Positions 55,971-64,000 of a DNA stretch of 64,000 nucleotides are shown one piece after another. The notes beneath the pieces were generated by a model, which had not been told where the DNA came from, did not search any database, and worked only from the letters and a program-made list of their open reading frames with translations. Position numbers and translations under genes: made by a program. The stretch's first letter is position 1, and the number at the start of each line of letters is the position of its first letter. The DNA is from Streptomyces sp. F63 (GTDB lineage Bacteria; Actinomycetota; Actinomycetes; Streptomycetales; Streptomycetaceae), in contig NZ_JAGPXX010000023.1 of NCBI RefSeq assembly GCF_018070345.1, positions 35,234 through 99,233 on the forward strand. Direction: 5' to 3'.

Positions 55971-58900
55971 TCAGGTCCGCCCCACCGGCGAGAGGACGAA
56001 CGAGAACTCCGCCGGTTCCGCCCGCAGTCGGTACGCGGGAAGAACGCCCGGTCCGCAGGACTGGGAGCCGATGCCCTGCTGGGCGTGGTCCAGGTTGACC
56101 CACACCAGGGGGCCGGGGACCAGGTCGGGGGTGTGGCGGGCCGCGTCCAGCTGCTCGGTGGTCCAGCGGCGCGCGGTGAACCAGAACAGGTCACCGAGGC
56201 CGCCGCTCTCGGCACGCAGGCCGGCTCCCGCGGCGTCGGTGAGCTCGGCCCAGCGGACGTCCGCGCGGGCGCCGTTCTCCTGCGGGCGGACGTAGGGAGT
56301 CTGCAGTGCGTCGACCGTCATCGACCACAGTCCCGTCATCGCGGCGGCCCGGGTGTCCGGATACGCCTCGCCCGGCCCGCCGCCGAACCAGCGGACCGAG
56401 CCGTACGCGGCCGGGATGCCGAAGCGGATGCCCAGGCGGGGGAGGGCGCACGGCCACTCGCCCTCCGGGGCGACCGCGACCGTCAGCCCGAGCCGCCCGG
56501 CGTCCGCCGTCCAGCGGTATTCGGCACGCAGGGCGAGGTCGGTGGCGGCGGGGGCCACCCGGGTCCGCACGGCCAGGGTGTCGGCCGAGATCTCGACCGC
56601 GTCCGTGCGGTGCCGCATCCGGTGCAGGCCCAGGGCCCGCCAGAGCGGGCCGTGGCGCAGCTCGGGCTGCCACGGCGCGCCCTCGTCGTTGTCGGTCGGC
56701 GCGCGCCAGACGTCGAGCCGCAGATCCGTGACCGGGATGCCGTCGAGATGCCGCAGCGCGCCCGTCGCGGCATCGAAGGCCGCCGGGCCCAGGGGGATCA
56801 ACCCCCCGTCGCGGCGGACCGGTTGGCCGGTCGCGGGCCGCGGCGGCGGGCGCCGGCCGGCCGGGAGCTGCGCCCAGGCGACGAGATGGCCCCTCGGTGC
56901 CCAGGAGGTACCGGCGGCGAGGACGGCCCGGACGGTCCACTGGCGTTCGGTGTCGGCGGAGCGGTCGCCGGAGCGGACACCAGAGCGGTCGCCGGTTTCC
57001 CCGGCACCGGCTCCGCTCCCGGCACCTCCGCCCGTGCCCCCACCCGCCGCGAGCCGCGGCGGCTCCGGCAGCCGCACCTCCGCGCTCTCGCCGGGGCCCA
57101 GGTCCGGCACCGGCAGCACGCCGGCCGCGACCGGCTCGCCGCCGGCCTCGTACGACCAGGTGAAGGCCAGGTGCGCCAGGCCGGAGAAGTCGTGGGTGTT
57201 GGTGATCCGGACGGTGCCCGCCGCGCCGTCGCCCTCGATACGCACCGGCTCGACGACCTTCTTGTACTCGGCCAGGCCGGGGGAGGGCGCGCGGTCGGGG
57301 AACAGCAGCCCGTCGCAGACGAAGTTCCCGTCGTGGACCTCCTCCCCGAAATCGCCGCCGTACGCGAAGTACGGGGTGCCGTCCGCCGCACGGCGGGCGA
57401 GACCGTGGTCGATCCACTCCCAGACGAAGCCGCCCTGGCAGCGCTCGTACCGCTCGAAGAGCCGCTGGTACTCGGAGAGGCCGCCGGGCCCGTTGCCCAT
57501 CGCGTGGGCGTACTCGCAGAGGATGAACGGGAGCCCGCGGCGGCGCGCGTCCAGCTCCGGGTCGTCCAGCGGCTCCTCCGCCCGCCGGCCGATCAGCTCC
57601 ACCTCGGCGTGCGGGGCGTACATGCGGGAGTAGACGTCGGTGTCCGCGCAGGACGGATCGCCCTCGTAGTGCAGCGGCCGGCCGGGGTCCCGGGCGCGGA
57701 TCCACTCGGCCATGGCCGTCAGCCCGGGGCCGGTACCGCACTCGTTGCCGAGCGACCACAGGATGACGGACGGATGGTTCTTGTCGCGCTCGACCATCCG
57801 CGCGGCCCGGTCCAGCAGGGCGGGGAACCAGCGTTCGTCGCGGACCGGGTTGCCGCGCCATCCGGTGTCGGCGAAGCCGTGGGTCTCCAGATCGCACTCG
57901 TCGACGACCCAGAGGCCCAGTTCGTCGCAGAGGCCGGGGAAGGCCGGGTGCGGCGGATAGTGGCTGGTGCGGACGGCGTTGATGTTGTGCCGCTTCATCA
58001 GCAGCAGGTCCCGGCGCATGGTGTCCGGGTCAACCGCCCGCCCGGTAACCGGGTGGAACTCGTGCCGGTTGACACCCCGCAACAGGATGCGGCGGCCGTT
58101 GACCGTGAGGACGCCGTCCTCCACCGCGACCGTGCGGAAGCCGACGCGCAGCGCGATCCGCTCCCCGGGCGCGGCCAGTTCGGCCCCGTACAGCCGCGGG
58201 GTCTCGGCGGTCCACGGCTCCACGGGGACGGTCCCGCTCTCGCCCGCGGCAAGGTCGAGGCCGAGCTCGGGGACGGTGATCCGGGCGGCGGCCGCGCCGC
58301 TTCCCGCGCCGCCGGTACCGTTCCCGCCGGTCCGGCAGTCCACCCGCAGGGTGCCCGTCCCCGCGCGGTGGTCGTAGGAGGCGTGGACGGTGAAGTCGGC
58401 CACCGCGCCGGGCGGCCGGTGCAGCAGCGTCACATCACGGAAGATGCCGGGCAGCCACCACTGGTCCTGGTCCTCCAGGTAGCTGCCGGCCGACCACTGG
58501 TGGACCCGGACGGCCAGCGCGTTGGTGCCGGGCCGGAGCAGCGCCCCCACCGCGAACTCGTGCGGCAGCCGGCTGCCCTGGAAGACGCCCAGCTCGGTGC
58601 CGTTGAGCCAGACCCGGGCGCAGGACTCGACACCGTCGAAGCGCAGCACCGTGTCCCCGGAGCCGGGACCCAGCGGCCAGTCGGCCGGCAGTGCGAAGGG
58701 GCGCAGATGGTCGCCGGTCGGGTTCTCGTACGGGACCCGGGGCGGATCGACGGGGAAGGGGTAGCGGGTGTTGGTGTACGCGGGCGCGCCGTGGCCCTGG
58801 AGCACCCAGTGGCCGGGGACGGTCAGCCGGTCCCAGCCGCTCGCGTCGTGGCCGGGGCGGGCGAAGGAGTCGTCCTCGGAGCCGGCGGTGGGGGAGAGCC

Positions 58901-59126
58901 GGAAGAGCCACTCGCCGCCCAGGGAGAGCCTGCGGGCGTCGGAGGACGCGTACCAGGCGCGGGGCGGGAGGGTGCCGCGCCCCGGCGACCGGTCCTCGTA
59001 GTACGGGAGTCCGGGGGCGGACGGGTGCCCGGTGCCTGAGCCGGCCGGGCCCGGGGCCGGCCCGGCCGGGGTTCCCGGGGCCGTGGGGGCGTGCGGGTTC
59101 CTGAGCGGTTCCTGAGATGTGCCCAT
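55971..59126 (-). CDS. GH2 beta-galactosidase (LacZ-type)
   Basis: The 1051-residue protein has the sugar-binding, immunoglobulin-like, TIM-barrel and C-terminal beta-galactosidase small-chain domains. The acid/base is Glu462 (ILWSLGNECGTG) and the nucleophile Glu538 (FILCEYAHAMGN). NRHEFHPVTGRAVDPDTM and TSHYPPHPAF are further family marks. There is no signal peptide, so it acts in the cytosol on imported galactosides. A Gly/Ala/Arg-rich linker near residues 700-740 is unusual. The gene starts 12 bases after the permease gene and closes the transporter operon, ending in a T-tract terminator. Confidence 0.92.
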   Translation of the reverse strand: MGTSQEPLRNPHAPTAPGTPAGPAPGPAGSGTGHPSAPGLPYYEDRSPGRGTLPPRAWYASSDARRLSLGGEWLFRLSPTAGSEDDSFARPGHDASGWDRLTVPGHWVLQGHGAPAYTNTRYPFPVDPPRVPYENPTGDHLRPFALPADWPLGPGSGDTVLRFDGVESCARVWLNGTELGVFQGSRLPHEFAVGALLRPGTNALAVRVHQWSAGSYLEDQDQWWLPGIFRDVTLLHRPPGAVADFTVHASYDHRAGTGTLRVDCRTGGNGTGGAGSGAAAARITVPELGLDLAAGESGTVPVEPWTAETPRLYGAELAAPGERIALRVGFRTVAVEDGVLTVNGRRILLRGVNRHEFHPVTGRAVDPDTMRRDLLLMKRHNINAVRTSHYPPHPAFPGLCDELGLWVVDECDLETHGFADTGWRGNPVRDERWFPALLDRAARMVERDKNHPSVILWSLGNECGTGPGLTAMAEWIRARDPGRPLHYEGDPSCADTDVYSRMYAPHAEVELIGRRAEEPLDDPELDARRRGLPFILCEYAHAMGNGPGGLSEYQRLFERYERCQGGFVWEWIDHGLARRAADGTPYFAYGGDFGEEVHDGNFVCDGLLFPDRAPSPGLAEYKKVVEPVRIEGDGAAGTVRITNTHDFSGLAHLAFTWSYEAGGEPVAAGVLPVPDLGPGESAEVRLPEPPRLAAGGGTGGGAGSGAGAGETGDRSGVRSGDRSADTERQWTVRAVLAAGTSWAPRGHLVAWAQLPAGRRPPPRPATGQPVRRDGGLIPLGPAAFDAATGALRHLDGIPVTDLRLDVWRAPTDNDEGAPWQPELRHGPLWRALGLHRMRHRTDAVEISADTLAVRTRVAPAATDLALRAEYRWTADAGRLGLTVAVAPEGEWPCALPRLGIRFGIPAAYGSVRWFGGGPGEAYPDTRAAAMTGLWSMTVDALQTPYVRPQENGARADVRWAELTDAAGAGLRAESGGLGDLFWFTARRWTTEQLDAARHTPDLVPGPLVWVNLDHAQQGIGSQSCGPGVLPAYRLRAEPAEFSFVLSPVGRT

Positions 59127-59138
59127 GAGTTCCCTCGG

Positions 59139-60008
59139 TCAGCCCTTGATCCCGGTCCGGGCGACGCCCTGCACCAGCCAGCGCTGGAGGACGACGAAGA
59201 CCAGGATCAGGGGCAGGATGGATATCGCCGCGGCCATGAAGATCAAGTGCAGGTTGACGGTTTGGGCGGTGAGATAGGACGAGAGCGCCACCTGCACCGT
59301 CCAGGACTCCTGGTCCTGGCCGATGACCAGCGGCCAGAGGAAGGCGTTCCAGCCGCCGATGAAGGTGATGACGGCGATCGCCGCGAAGAAGTTCAGCGAG
59401 TTGGGCACCACCACCCGCCAGTACGCGCCCCAGTGGTTCAGCCCGTCCACCCGCGCCGCCTCCTCCAGCTCCCGGGGGAAGCCCAGGAAGTACTGGCGGA
59501 AGAGGAAGGCGGTGAAGCCGCTGAACAGCCCCGGGATGATCAGGCCCCGGAGGCTGGACACCCAGCCGAGGGAGGAGACGAGGACGAACGCCGGGACGAA
59601 GGTGACGGCCGCCGGGACCATCAGTGTGCCGAGCACCAGGTAGAAGACCTTCTGCGCGTGCCGGTACGGGATGCGGGCCAGCCCGTAGCCGGCGGTGGAG
59701 CAGAGCAGCAGGGTGCCCGCGGTGTGCAGCACCCCGACGACCAGGGAGTTCCACAGTGCCCGGGCGAAGGGCACGGCCGGGTCGGCGAACAGCTCCCGGA
59801 CATGGCCCCACTGGAGGTCGGTGGGGAAGAACGTCCAGGTCTCCCCGGTGATCTCGGCATCCGCGGCGAGCGCGTTGCGGGCGATCAGATAGAAGGGCAC
59901 GAGGAAGAGCACGGTGGCGACCAGCAGCGCCGCGTACAGCCCCGCGCCGCCGAGCGTGCCGCGTACGCCCCGTGCCGCCGCCCGGCCGGTGCCCGGCGCC
60001 GCGCTCAC
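59139..60008 (-). CDS. Sugar ABC transporter permease (MalG-like)
   Basis: The 289-residue protein has six membrane helices and the EAA loop EEAARVDGLNHWGAYWRVVV (EAA---G---------P) that docks with the ATPase. The C-terminal end QRWLVQGVARTGIKG is diagnostic of MalG-type permeases of carbohydrate uptake family CUT1. The GTG overlaps the stop of the MalF-like gene (GTGA). Together with that protein it forms the membrane channel. The ATPase is not encoded here. Confidence 0.9.
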   Translation of the reverse strand: MSAAPGTGRAAARGVRGTLGGAGLYAALLVATVLFLVPFYLIARNALAADAEITGETWTFFPTDLQWGHVRELFADPAVPFARALWNSLVVGVLHTAGTLLLCSTAGYGLARIPYRHAQKVFYLVLGTLMVPAAVTFVPAFVLVSSLGWVSSLRGLIIPGLFSGFTAFLFRQYFLGFPRELEEAARVDGLNHWGAYWRVVVPNSLNFFAAIAVITFIGGWNAFLWPLVIGQDQESWTVQVALSSYLTAQTVNLHLIFMAAAISILPLILVFVVLQRWLVQGVARTGIKG

Positions 60009-60988
60009 GCGTCCCTCTCCCGGCCGAAGCCCAGGAACCGCCCCTGGAGGAGGGTGACCAGGCAGATGAGCAGGGCCAGCAGCAGGGCTCCGGCGCTGCC
60101 GAGCCCGTAGTCCTGGTTCTCGCCGAGTGCCAGGTTGTAGAGGTAGACCAGCGGCGGCCGGCCCCAGGTCGCCTTGTCGAGGAGGTTGTAGAACTCGTCG
60201 AACGCCTGGTAGGCCGCGATGAGGAGGAGCAGGATCACCGCCGTGGACGTGGTCCGCAGCTGCGGCAGCGTCACGTACCGGAAGGTCTGCCAGCCGGGCC
60301 GCGCGCCGTCGATGGCCGCGGCCTCGTAGAGCACCCGCGGGATGTTCTGCAGCGCCGCCAGGAAGAGGATCATGTAGAAGCCGGACTGCAGCCACAGCCG
60401 CAACGTGACGATCACCAGCCAGTACCAGGGCGGGTCGGGAGAGGCCAGCCAGGCGACGGAGTCCAGGCCGAGCCACCCGAGAACGGTGTTGGCCAGCCCG
60501 AAGCGGACCCCGTTGAAGACCGACATCTTCCACACCAGCGAGGCGGCCACATAACTGCACGCCGTCGGCAGGAAGAACGCGGACCGGAAGAACGCCCGCA
60601 GGAAGCGGACGCGGTGCACGAGCAGGGCCAGCCCCAGCGACAGGGCGAAGGTGAGCGGGACGGCGAAGAGGGCGAAGACCGTGAAGGTGCCCAGACTGCG
60701 CAGGAAGTCGCCGTCGGAGAGCATCGTCAGGTAGTTGCCGAGCCCCACGAACTCCGTGGGTGTCACGGTGGAGCGCGCCTCGAAGAGGCTGAGCCACAGG
60801 CTCCAGCCGATCGGGAGGTGGACGAAGACGAGCAGCCCGGCCAGGAACGGGCCGGTGAACAGCCAGAAGGCGAGGGCGTGCCCGCGCCCCGCCGCGCTCC
60901 CCTCCCGGGGCCGCCTCGCCGCCCGCCCGCGGCGGTCCGGGGCGGCGCGCCGGACGCGCCCGGCCGGCCGTCGCAGGGGTGTCGCCAT
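60005..60988 (-). CDS. Sugar ABC transporter permease (MalF-like)
   Basis: The 327-residue protein has a basic N-terminal tail (RRPAGRVRRAAPDRRGRAAR) and six helices with LFTGPFLAGLLVFVHLPIGW and the EAA loop YEAAAIDGARPGWQTFRYVT. It is a CUT1 MalF-type subunit and partner of the downstream permease, with which it overlaps. I chose the ATG at 60988, 16 bases after the binding-protein stop, with GAGGGCGGGG in front; the frame is open further upstream only inside the previous gene. Confidence 0.9.
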   Translation of the reverse strand: MATPLRRPAGRVRRAAPDRRGRAARRPREGSAAGRGHALAFWLFTGPFLAGLLVFVHLPIGWSLWLSLFEARSTVTPTEFVGLGNYLTMLSDGDFLRSLGTFTVFALFAVPLTFALSLGLALLVHRVRFLRAFFRSAFFLPTACSYVAASLVWKMSVFNGVRFGLANTVLGWLGLDSVAWLASPDPPWYWLVIVTLRLWLQSGFYMILFLAALQNIPRVLYEAAAIDGARPGWQTFRYVTLPQLRTTSTAVILLLLIAAYQAFDEFYNLLDKATWGRPPLVYLYNLALGENQDYGLGSAGALLLALLICLVTLLQGRFLGFGRERDA

Positions 60989-61004
60989 GGTGGTGGCCCC
61001 GCCC

Positions 61005-62267
61005 TCAGCCGAAGATCGTGTCGAGCTCACGCCCGATCTTCCGGTCCGCCTTGTCGAGCTCGGCCTCCGGATCGCCGTCGCTCCGGACGGCGTTGGCCAT
61101 GACATCGGTGAGCGTGGTGATCATCGCCTGGGTCCAGGACGGGTTGTCGAAGATGCCGGCGCTGTTGAAGAGTTCGACCCCCTCCGCCGCCAGCCCCGAC
61201 CCGAGCTCCTCCGCGCCGGCGGCCACCGACTTCCGCGGCGGGATGTGGAAGCCGTAGTCCAGGCACCACTCGCGCTGGAATTCCTTCCGGTCGATCCACA
61301 GCCACTTCACGAACGCCTTGGCCGCGTCGACGTCCTTCGCCTTCGCCGAGACGAATGCCGACCAGCCCCCGTTGTAGACCGCCGGGCGGCCCTTCGGACC
61401 GCCGGACGACGGCCACGGCATGATGCCGACGTCGTCGCCGTGGGCCTTGAGGATCTGCGGCATCGCCCACATGCCGCACCACTGCATCGCGCACAGGCCC
61501 TGGTTGAAGGAGGCCGGGTCCCAGTGCTCGGTGGGCGCGCCCTTGAGCAGGGCCCTGCCCGCGTACAGCCGGCGCAGTTTGCGCAGCGCCTCGACCACCT
61601 CGCCGGTGTGGTAGGCGATCTCGTTGTCCGGGGTGAGGAGTTCGGCGCCGGTGGACCAGATCAGCGGGTTCTGGATCGGCTGCAGGGTCTGCCCGAGGCA
61701 GAGGCCCTTCACCGTGTCCGTGGTGAGCTCACCGGCCGCCTCGATCAGTGCGTCGAGGGTGTCCGGCGGCTCGATTCCGGCCTTCTCCAGCAGGGACTTG
61801 CGGTAGTAGAGGAACTGCGGATCGTCGATCATCCGCACCCCGTAGACCTTGCCGTCGATGGTGTGGGAGGCGATGTCCGCCTCGTTGAAGTCGTCCTCGA
61901 CGCCTTCGAGGATGTCGTCGAGCGGCACGATCTGCCGCTCGCGCGCCATGTGGATCTGCGGATGGAACTCGAAGACGTCCGGCCCGTCGGACGACAGCAG
62001 TGCGGTGAACAGCTTCTTCTCGTACTCGCCCGGTATCCACTGCACCGAGACGTCCGCGTCCTTGTACGCCCCGGCGAACTTCCGGGCGGCCTGCTGCGTG
62101 CCCGGCTCGCCGTAGGCGTGGTACATCTGCTTGATCGACCGGCCCGGACCCCCGCCCCCGCGCCCGGTGCCGGAGCCGCAGGCGGACAGCGCGCCCAGGG
62201 CGGCGATCCCTCCGGCGGCGCGGAGGAGATCGCGGCGGTCCCACTGACTGCTGCTGATGGCCGGCAT
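61005..62267 (-). CDS. Extracellular sugar-binding lipoprotein (CUT1)
   Basis: The 420-residue protein has a Tat-like lipoprotein signal: twin Arg (QWDRRDLLRAAGG) and lipobox LSAC with Cys30. The mature domain is a type-1 solute-binding protein (WIPGEYEKKLFTALLSSDGP; DGKVYGVRMIDDPQFLYYRK; WPSSGGPKGRPAVYNGGWSA). It captures an oligosaccharide for the two permeases encoded next. From the operon context (beta-galactosidase, GH43 galactanase) a galacto-oligosaccharide is likely. It is the first gene behind the promoter at 62369. Confidence 0.9.
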   Translation of the reverse strand: MPAISSSQWDRRDLLRAAGGIAALGALSACGSGTGRGGGGPGRSIKQMYHAYGEPGTQQAARKFAGAYKDADVSVQWIPGEYEKKLFTALLSSDGPDVFEFHPQIHMARERQIVPLDDILEGVEDDFNEADIASHTIDGKVYGVRMIDDPQFLYYRKSLLEKAGIEPPDTLDALIEAAGELTTDTVKGLCLGQTLQPIQNPLIWSTGAELLTPDNEIAYHTGEVVEALRKLRRLYAGRALLKGAPTEHWDPASFNQGLCAMQWCGMWAMPQILKAHGDDVGIMPWPSSGGPKGRPAVYNGGWSAFVSAKAKDVDAAKAFVKWLWIDRKEFQREWCLDYGFHIPPRKSVAAGAEELGSGLAAEGVELFNSAGIFDNPSWTQAMITTLTDVMANAVRSDGDPEAELDKADRKIGRELDTIFG

Positions 62268-62368
62268 GTGACGTCCCGTCTGTAGCGGCTCAACTCACTG
62301 CTGCGCGAAGCACGTCGGGGTGCTCGTCGCCGTGGTGCCGTGGTGCGGTACTGCCGTTGTGGTGCGGG

Positions 62369-62397
62369 ACGCTAGCCATCGTCCAGGGCTTCGGCAA
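62369..62397 (-). promoter_or_regulatory. Promoter of the sugar-transport/beta-galactosidase operon
   Basis: On the minus strand TTGCCG, 17 bases, TAGCGT, about 100 bases before the ATG at 62267. The match to TTGACn-N17-TAnnnT is good. No LacI-type palindrome overlaps it, in keeping with control by the neighbouring ROK protein. Confidence 0.6.
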
Positions 62398-62531
62398 GGG
62401 GTTGGAGGAAGTCTTCTCGCCGGGAGGCGCCGACGGCCCCGGAACGCGGGACGGCGGTTCGGGATCCCGGACGAGCGGGGGGCGGCGCACGGCACACCGC
62501 CGCCCCGTACGGGCCCCGCGCCGCCCGGGGT

Positions 62532-63812
62532 TCAGATGCCGGCCGGGCTCGTCCCGGCGGGTGCGCCCGGAGGCGGGAGCGGCGCGCCGGGGCTCCGGGG
62601 CCGGCGGCCCACGGAGGTGAGGAAACCCTCCAGGGCGAAGGTCGCGGCGCCGAGGCTGACCGGATTGGTGGGGACCGGGCTGAGCACGATCTCGGTGCCG
62701 GCCAGCGGCCGGGCCAGCGCGTGCCGCGCCACCACGTCCCGTACCTCCCCGAGCAGGTGTTCCCCGAGCAGGGCGGCGACCCAGCTGCTGAGCACGATCA
62801 CTTCCGGGTTGAGCAGGTTGACGAGGTCGGCGATCCCGGCACCGAGGAAGCGGGCCGTCTCGCGGACCGCCGCGACCGCCACCGGGTCCCCCTCGCCCGC
62901 CGCCCGGGCGAGGGCCGCGATCGTGGCGGTCTGGTCTCCCGGGTGCAGCAGCGGGCTGCCGGGGTCGAGCTCGCGCAGCCGGCGCATGATGGCGGGCGCG
63001 CCGACGTAGGCCTCCACGCAGCCGCGGTTGCCGCAGTGGCACGGACGGCCGTCGAGGACGAGGGTGGTGTGGCCCCACTCGCCGGCGCTGTTGGTGACGC
63101 CCCGGTGGAGCGAGCCGCCGAGCGCGAGGCCGGCCCCCACCCCCGTACCGAGGTTGACGACGACGGCGTCGCCGCGGTCCCGGGCGGCGCCGAACCACAA
63201 CTCGGCCACCGTGCAGGCGCGGAGCGGGTTGTCGAGGTGCAGCGGGTGGGGGAGACGGCCGGCCAGCAGGCTCAGTAGGGGGACCTCGTGCCAGTCCCAG
63301 TTGGGGGCGTAGACCGAGACCCCGCCCTCGCGGTCCACCTGGCCGGGCACGCTGACACCCACCCCGAGGATCCGGCGGTCCCCGCCGCCGGTCCCGCTGC
63401 CCCTCCCGCCCTGACCCGTCACCGACTCGACGGCCGCCACGATGTGGCCGGCGACCTGCCGCGGACCGTTCTCGCCGGGGCGCAGCTCCTCGTCGGCCCG
63501 GGCCAGGACGTTCAGCGCCGGATCGAACAGCTCCACATGGACGTAGGTCTCCGCCACGTCGACCCCGACCAGAGCGCCGCCCGACGTGTTGACGGCGACC
63601 AGCCCGCGCGGCCGGCCCCCCGCGGACTCCTCGAAGCCCACCTCGGTGAGCAGGCCGAGTGCCAGCAGTTCCCCGACGAGGTTGGCGACCGTCGCCAGGC
63701 TGAGACCGGTGGCGGCGGCCAGTTCCTGGCGGGAGACGGGGGAGTGGGCGATGATCTGCCGCAGTACTCCGTAACGGTTCGCGGTGCGGATGTCCCGGGA
63801 CGTACGTCTCAC
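62532..63812 (-). CDS. ROK-family transcriptional regulator
   Basis: The 426-residue protein has an N-terminal MarR-like helix-turn-helix (SRQELAAATGLSLATVANLV, ELLALGLL) and a ROK domain with NLGTGVGAGLALGG, a GEWGH motif and the zinc-binding CHCGNRGCVEAYVG. The first phosphate-binding segment (GVDVAETYVHV) lacks the DxGxT of sugar kinases, so it is a repressor rather than a kinase. It lies directly upstream of the transporter operon in the same direction, with 264 bases between, and is its most likely regulator. The start GTG at 63812 is preceded by a Gly-rich region without a clear site. Confidence 0.88.
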   Translation of the reverse strand: MRRTSRDIRTANRYGVLRQIIAHSPVSRQELAAATGLSLATVANLVGELLALGLLTEVGFEESAGGRPRGLVAVNTSGGALVGVDVAETYVHVELFDPALNVLARADEELRPGENGPRQVAGHIVAAVESVTGQGGRGSGTGGGDRRILGVGVSVPGQVDREGGVSVYAPNWDWHEVPLLSLLAGRLPHPLHLDNPLRACTVAELWFGAARDRGDAVVVNLGTGVGAGLALGGSLHRGVTNSAGEWGHTTLVLDGRPCHCGNRGCVEAYVGAPAIMRRLRELDPGSPLLHPGDQTATIAALARAAGEGDPVAVAAVRETARFLGAGIADLVNLLNPEVIVLSSWVAALLGEHLLGEVRDVVARHALARPLAGTEIVLSPVPTNPVSLGAATFALEGFLTSVGRRPRSPGAPLPPPGAPAGTSPAGI

Positions 63813-64000
63813 GGCGTGGCCCTCCGCCCTCGCGCCCTCGCCCTCCCCGGCGAGGCGCCAGGCTATGCGCCCGGGGCGGGGTTCGACAAGCGGTTGGGAA
63901 AAGGGTCGGAGGAAGCGGGCGGGGCCCGCCGCCGGGGGCCACCGGTGCCTCCGGCGGCACGCACGTGGCGGGGGGGGCGGGCGGCGCCCCCCCCCCCGCG

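Noticed and set aside
62320..63278. Plus-strand frames opposite the ROK gene
   Set aside because: They are shadows; the minus strand has the helix-turn-helix and zinc motifs of a ROK regulator.
63970..64000. Run of about 13 C at the window end as a possible phase-variable tract
   Set aside because: It lies at the very edge where flanking context is missing and long homopolymers are prone to sequencing error.

Overview
The window is chromosomal DNA of a Streptomyces or very close relative. It is extremely G+C-rich, has many GTG and some TTG starts, and stop/start overlaps (ATGA, GTGA, TTGA). In-frame TTA codons are very rare; two were found by eye. Several small actinobacterial families of unknown function recur here (types DUF5133, DUF6098, DUF6817, DUF8129, DUF2264). 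No rRNA, tRNA, CRISPR array, intact insertion sequence or polyketide/peptide biosynthesis cluster was seen.

Layout. 1-4260 (minus): a partial respiratory set, cytochrome c oxidase subunit I, subunit IV and a cytochrome b of the bc type, followed by a short-chain dehydrogenase cut by the window edge. 4443-7643: a probable stress block in which two units start behind sequences matching the SigB-type consensus GnnT-N14-16-GGGTAC (a winged-helix-like protein; a dienelactone-hydrolase-like protein with a phosphoribosyltransferase). 7891-27380: housekeeping and accessory metabolism. This holds lactate 2-monooxygenase-like and FAD enzymes, a molybdopterin oxidoreductase operon with a PP2C phosphatase, metallophosphoesterase and pyruvyl-transferase genes, an F420-type oxidoreductase, a membrane acyltransferase, a ZIP transporter, a phospholipase D-like synthase, an AraC regulator facing a flavodoxin-like quinone reductase, and several small proteins. 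27435-30816: a coupled signalling operon (REC-PP2C phosphatase, CHASE3-HAMP kinase, CheY-like regulator). 31171-34293: secreted endonuclease I, LysR regulator and small proteins. 34294-35137: a scar with a decayed Tn3-type transposase end, two sugar-operator-like palindromes and a frameshifted gene remnant. 35138-42646: a CPA1 antiporter and a complete Mrp/Mnh Na+/H+ antiporter operon (A/B fused, C, D, E, F, G) in which every junction overlaps. 43136-46057: a secreted beta-helix protein with a visible promoter and LacI-type operators, then a short-chain dehydrogenase.

46538-63812 is a carbohydrate island. It contains a secreted sugar dehydrogenase behind a LacI-type operator, a LacI regulator with a TTA codon, a secreted GH43 enzyme behind a CGAAACTTTCG box, and a secreted GH43 exo-beta-1,3-galactanase-like enzyme with a ricin domain and a TTA codon. 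It continues with a DUF2264 protein, and an operon of sugar-binding lipoprotein, two permeases and a GH2 beta-galactosidase preceded by a ROK regulator. The most economical reading is extracellular trimming of plant arabinogalactan-type polymers, ABC uptake of galacto-oligosaccharides and intracellular hydrolysis to galactose. No gene for the transporter ATPase is present; Streptomyces usually supplies a shared MsiK-type ATPase from elsewhere. Substrate assignments are inferences from family membership.
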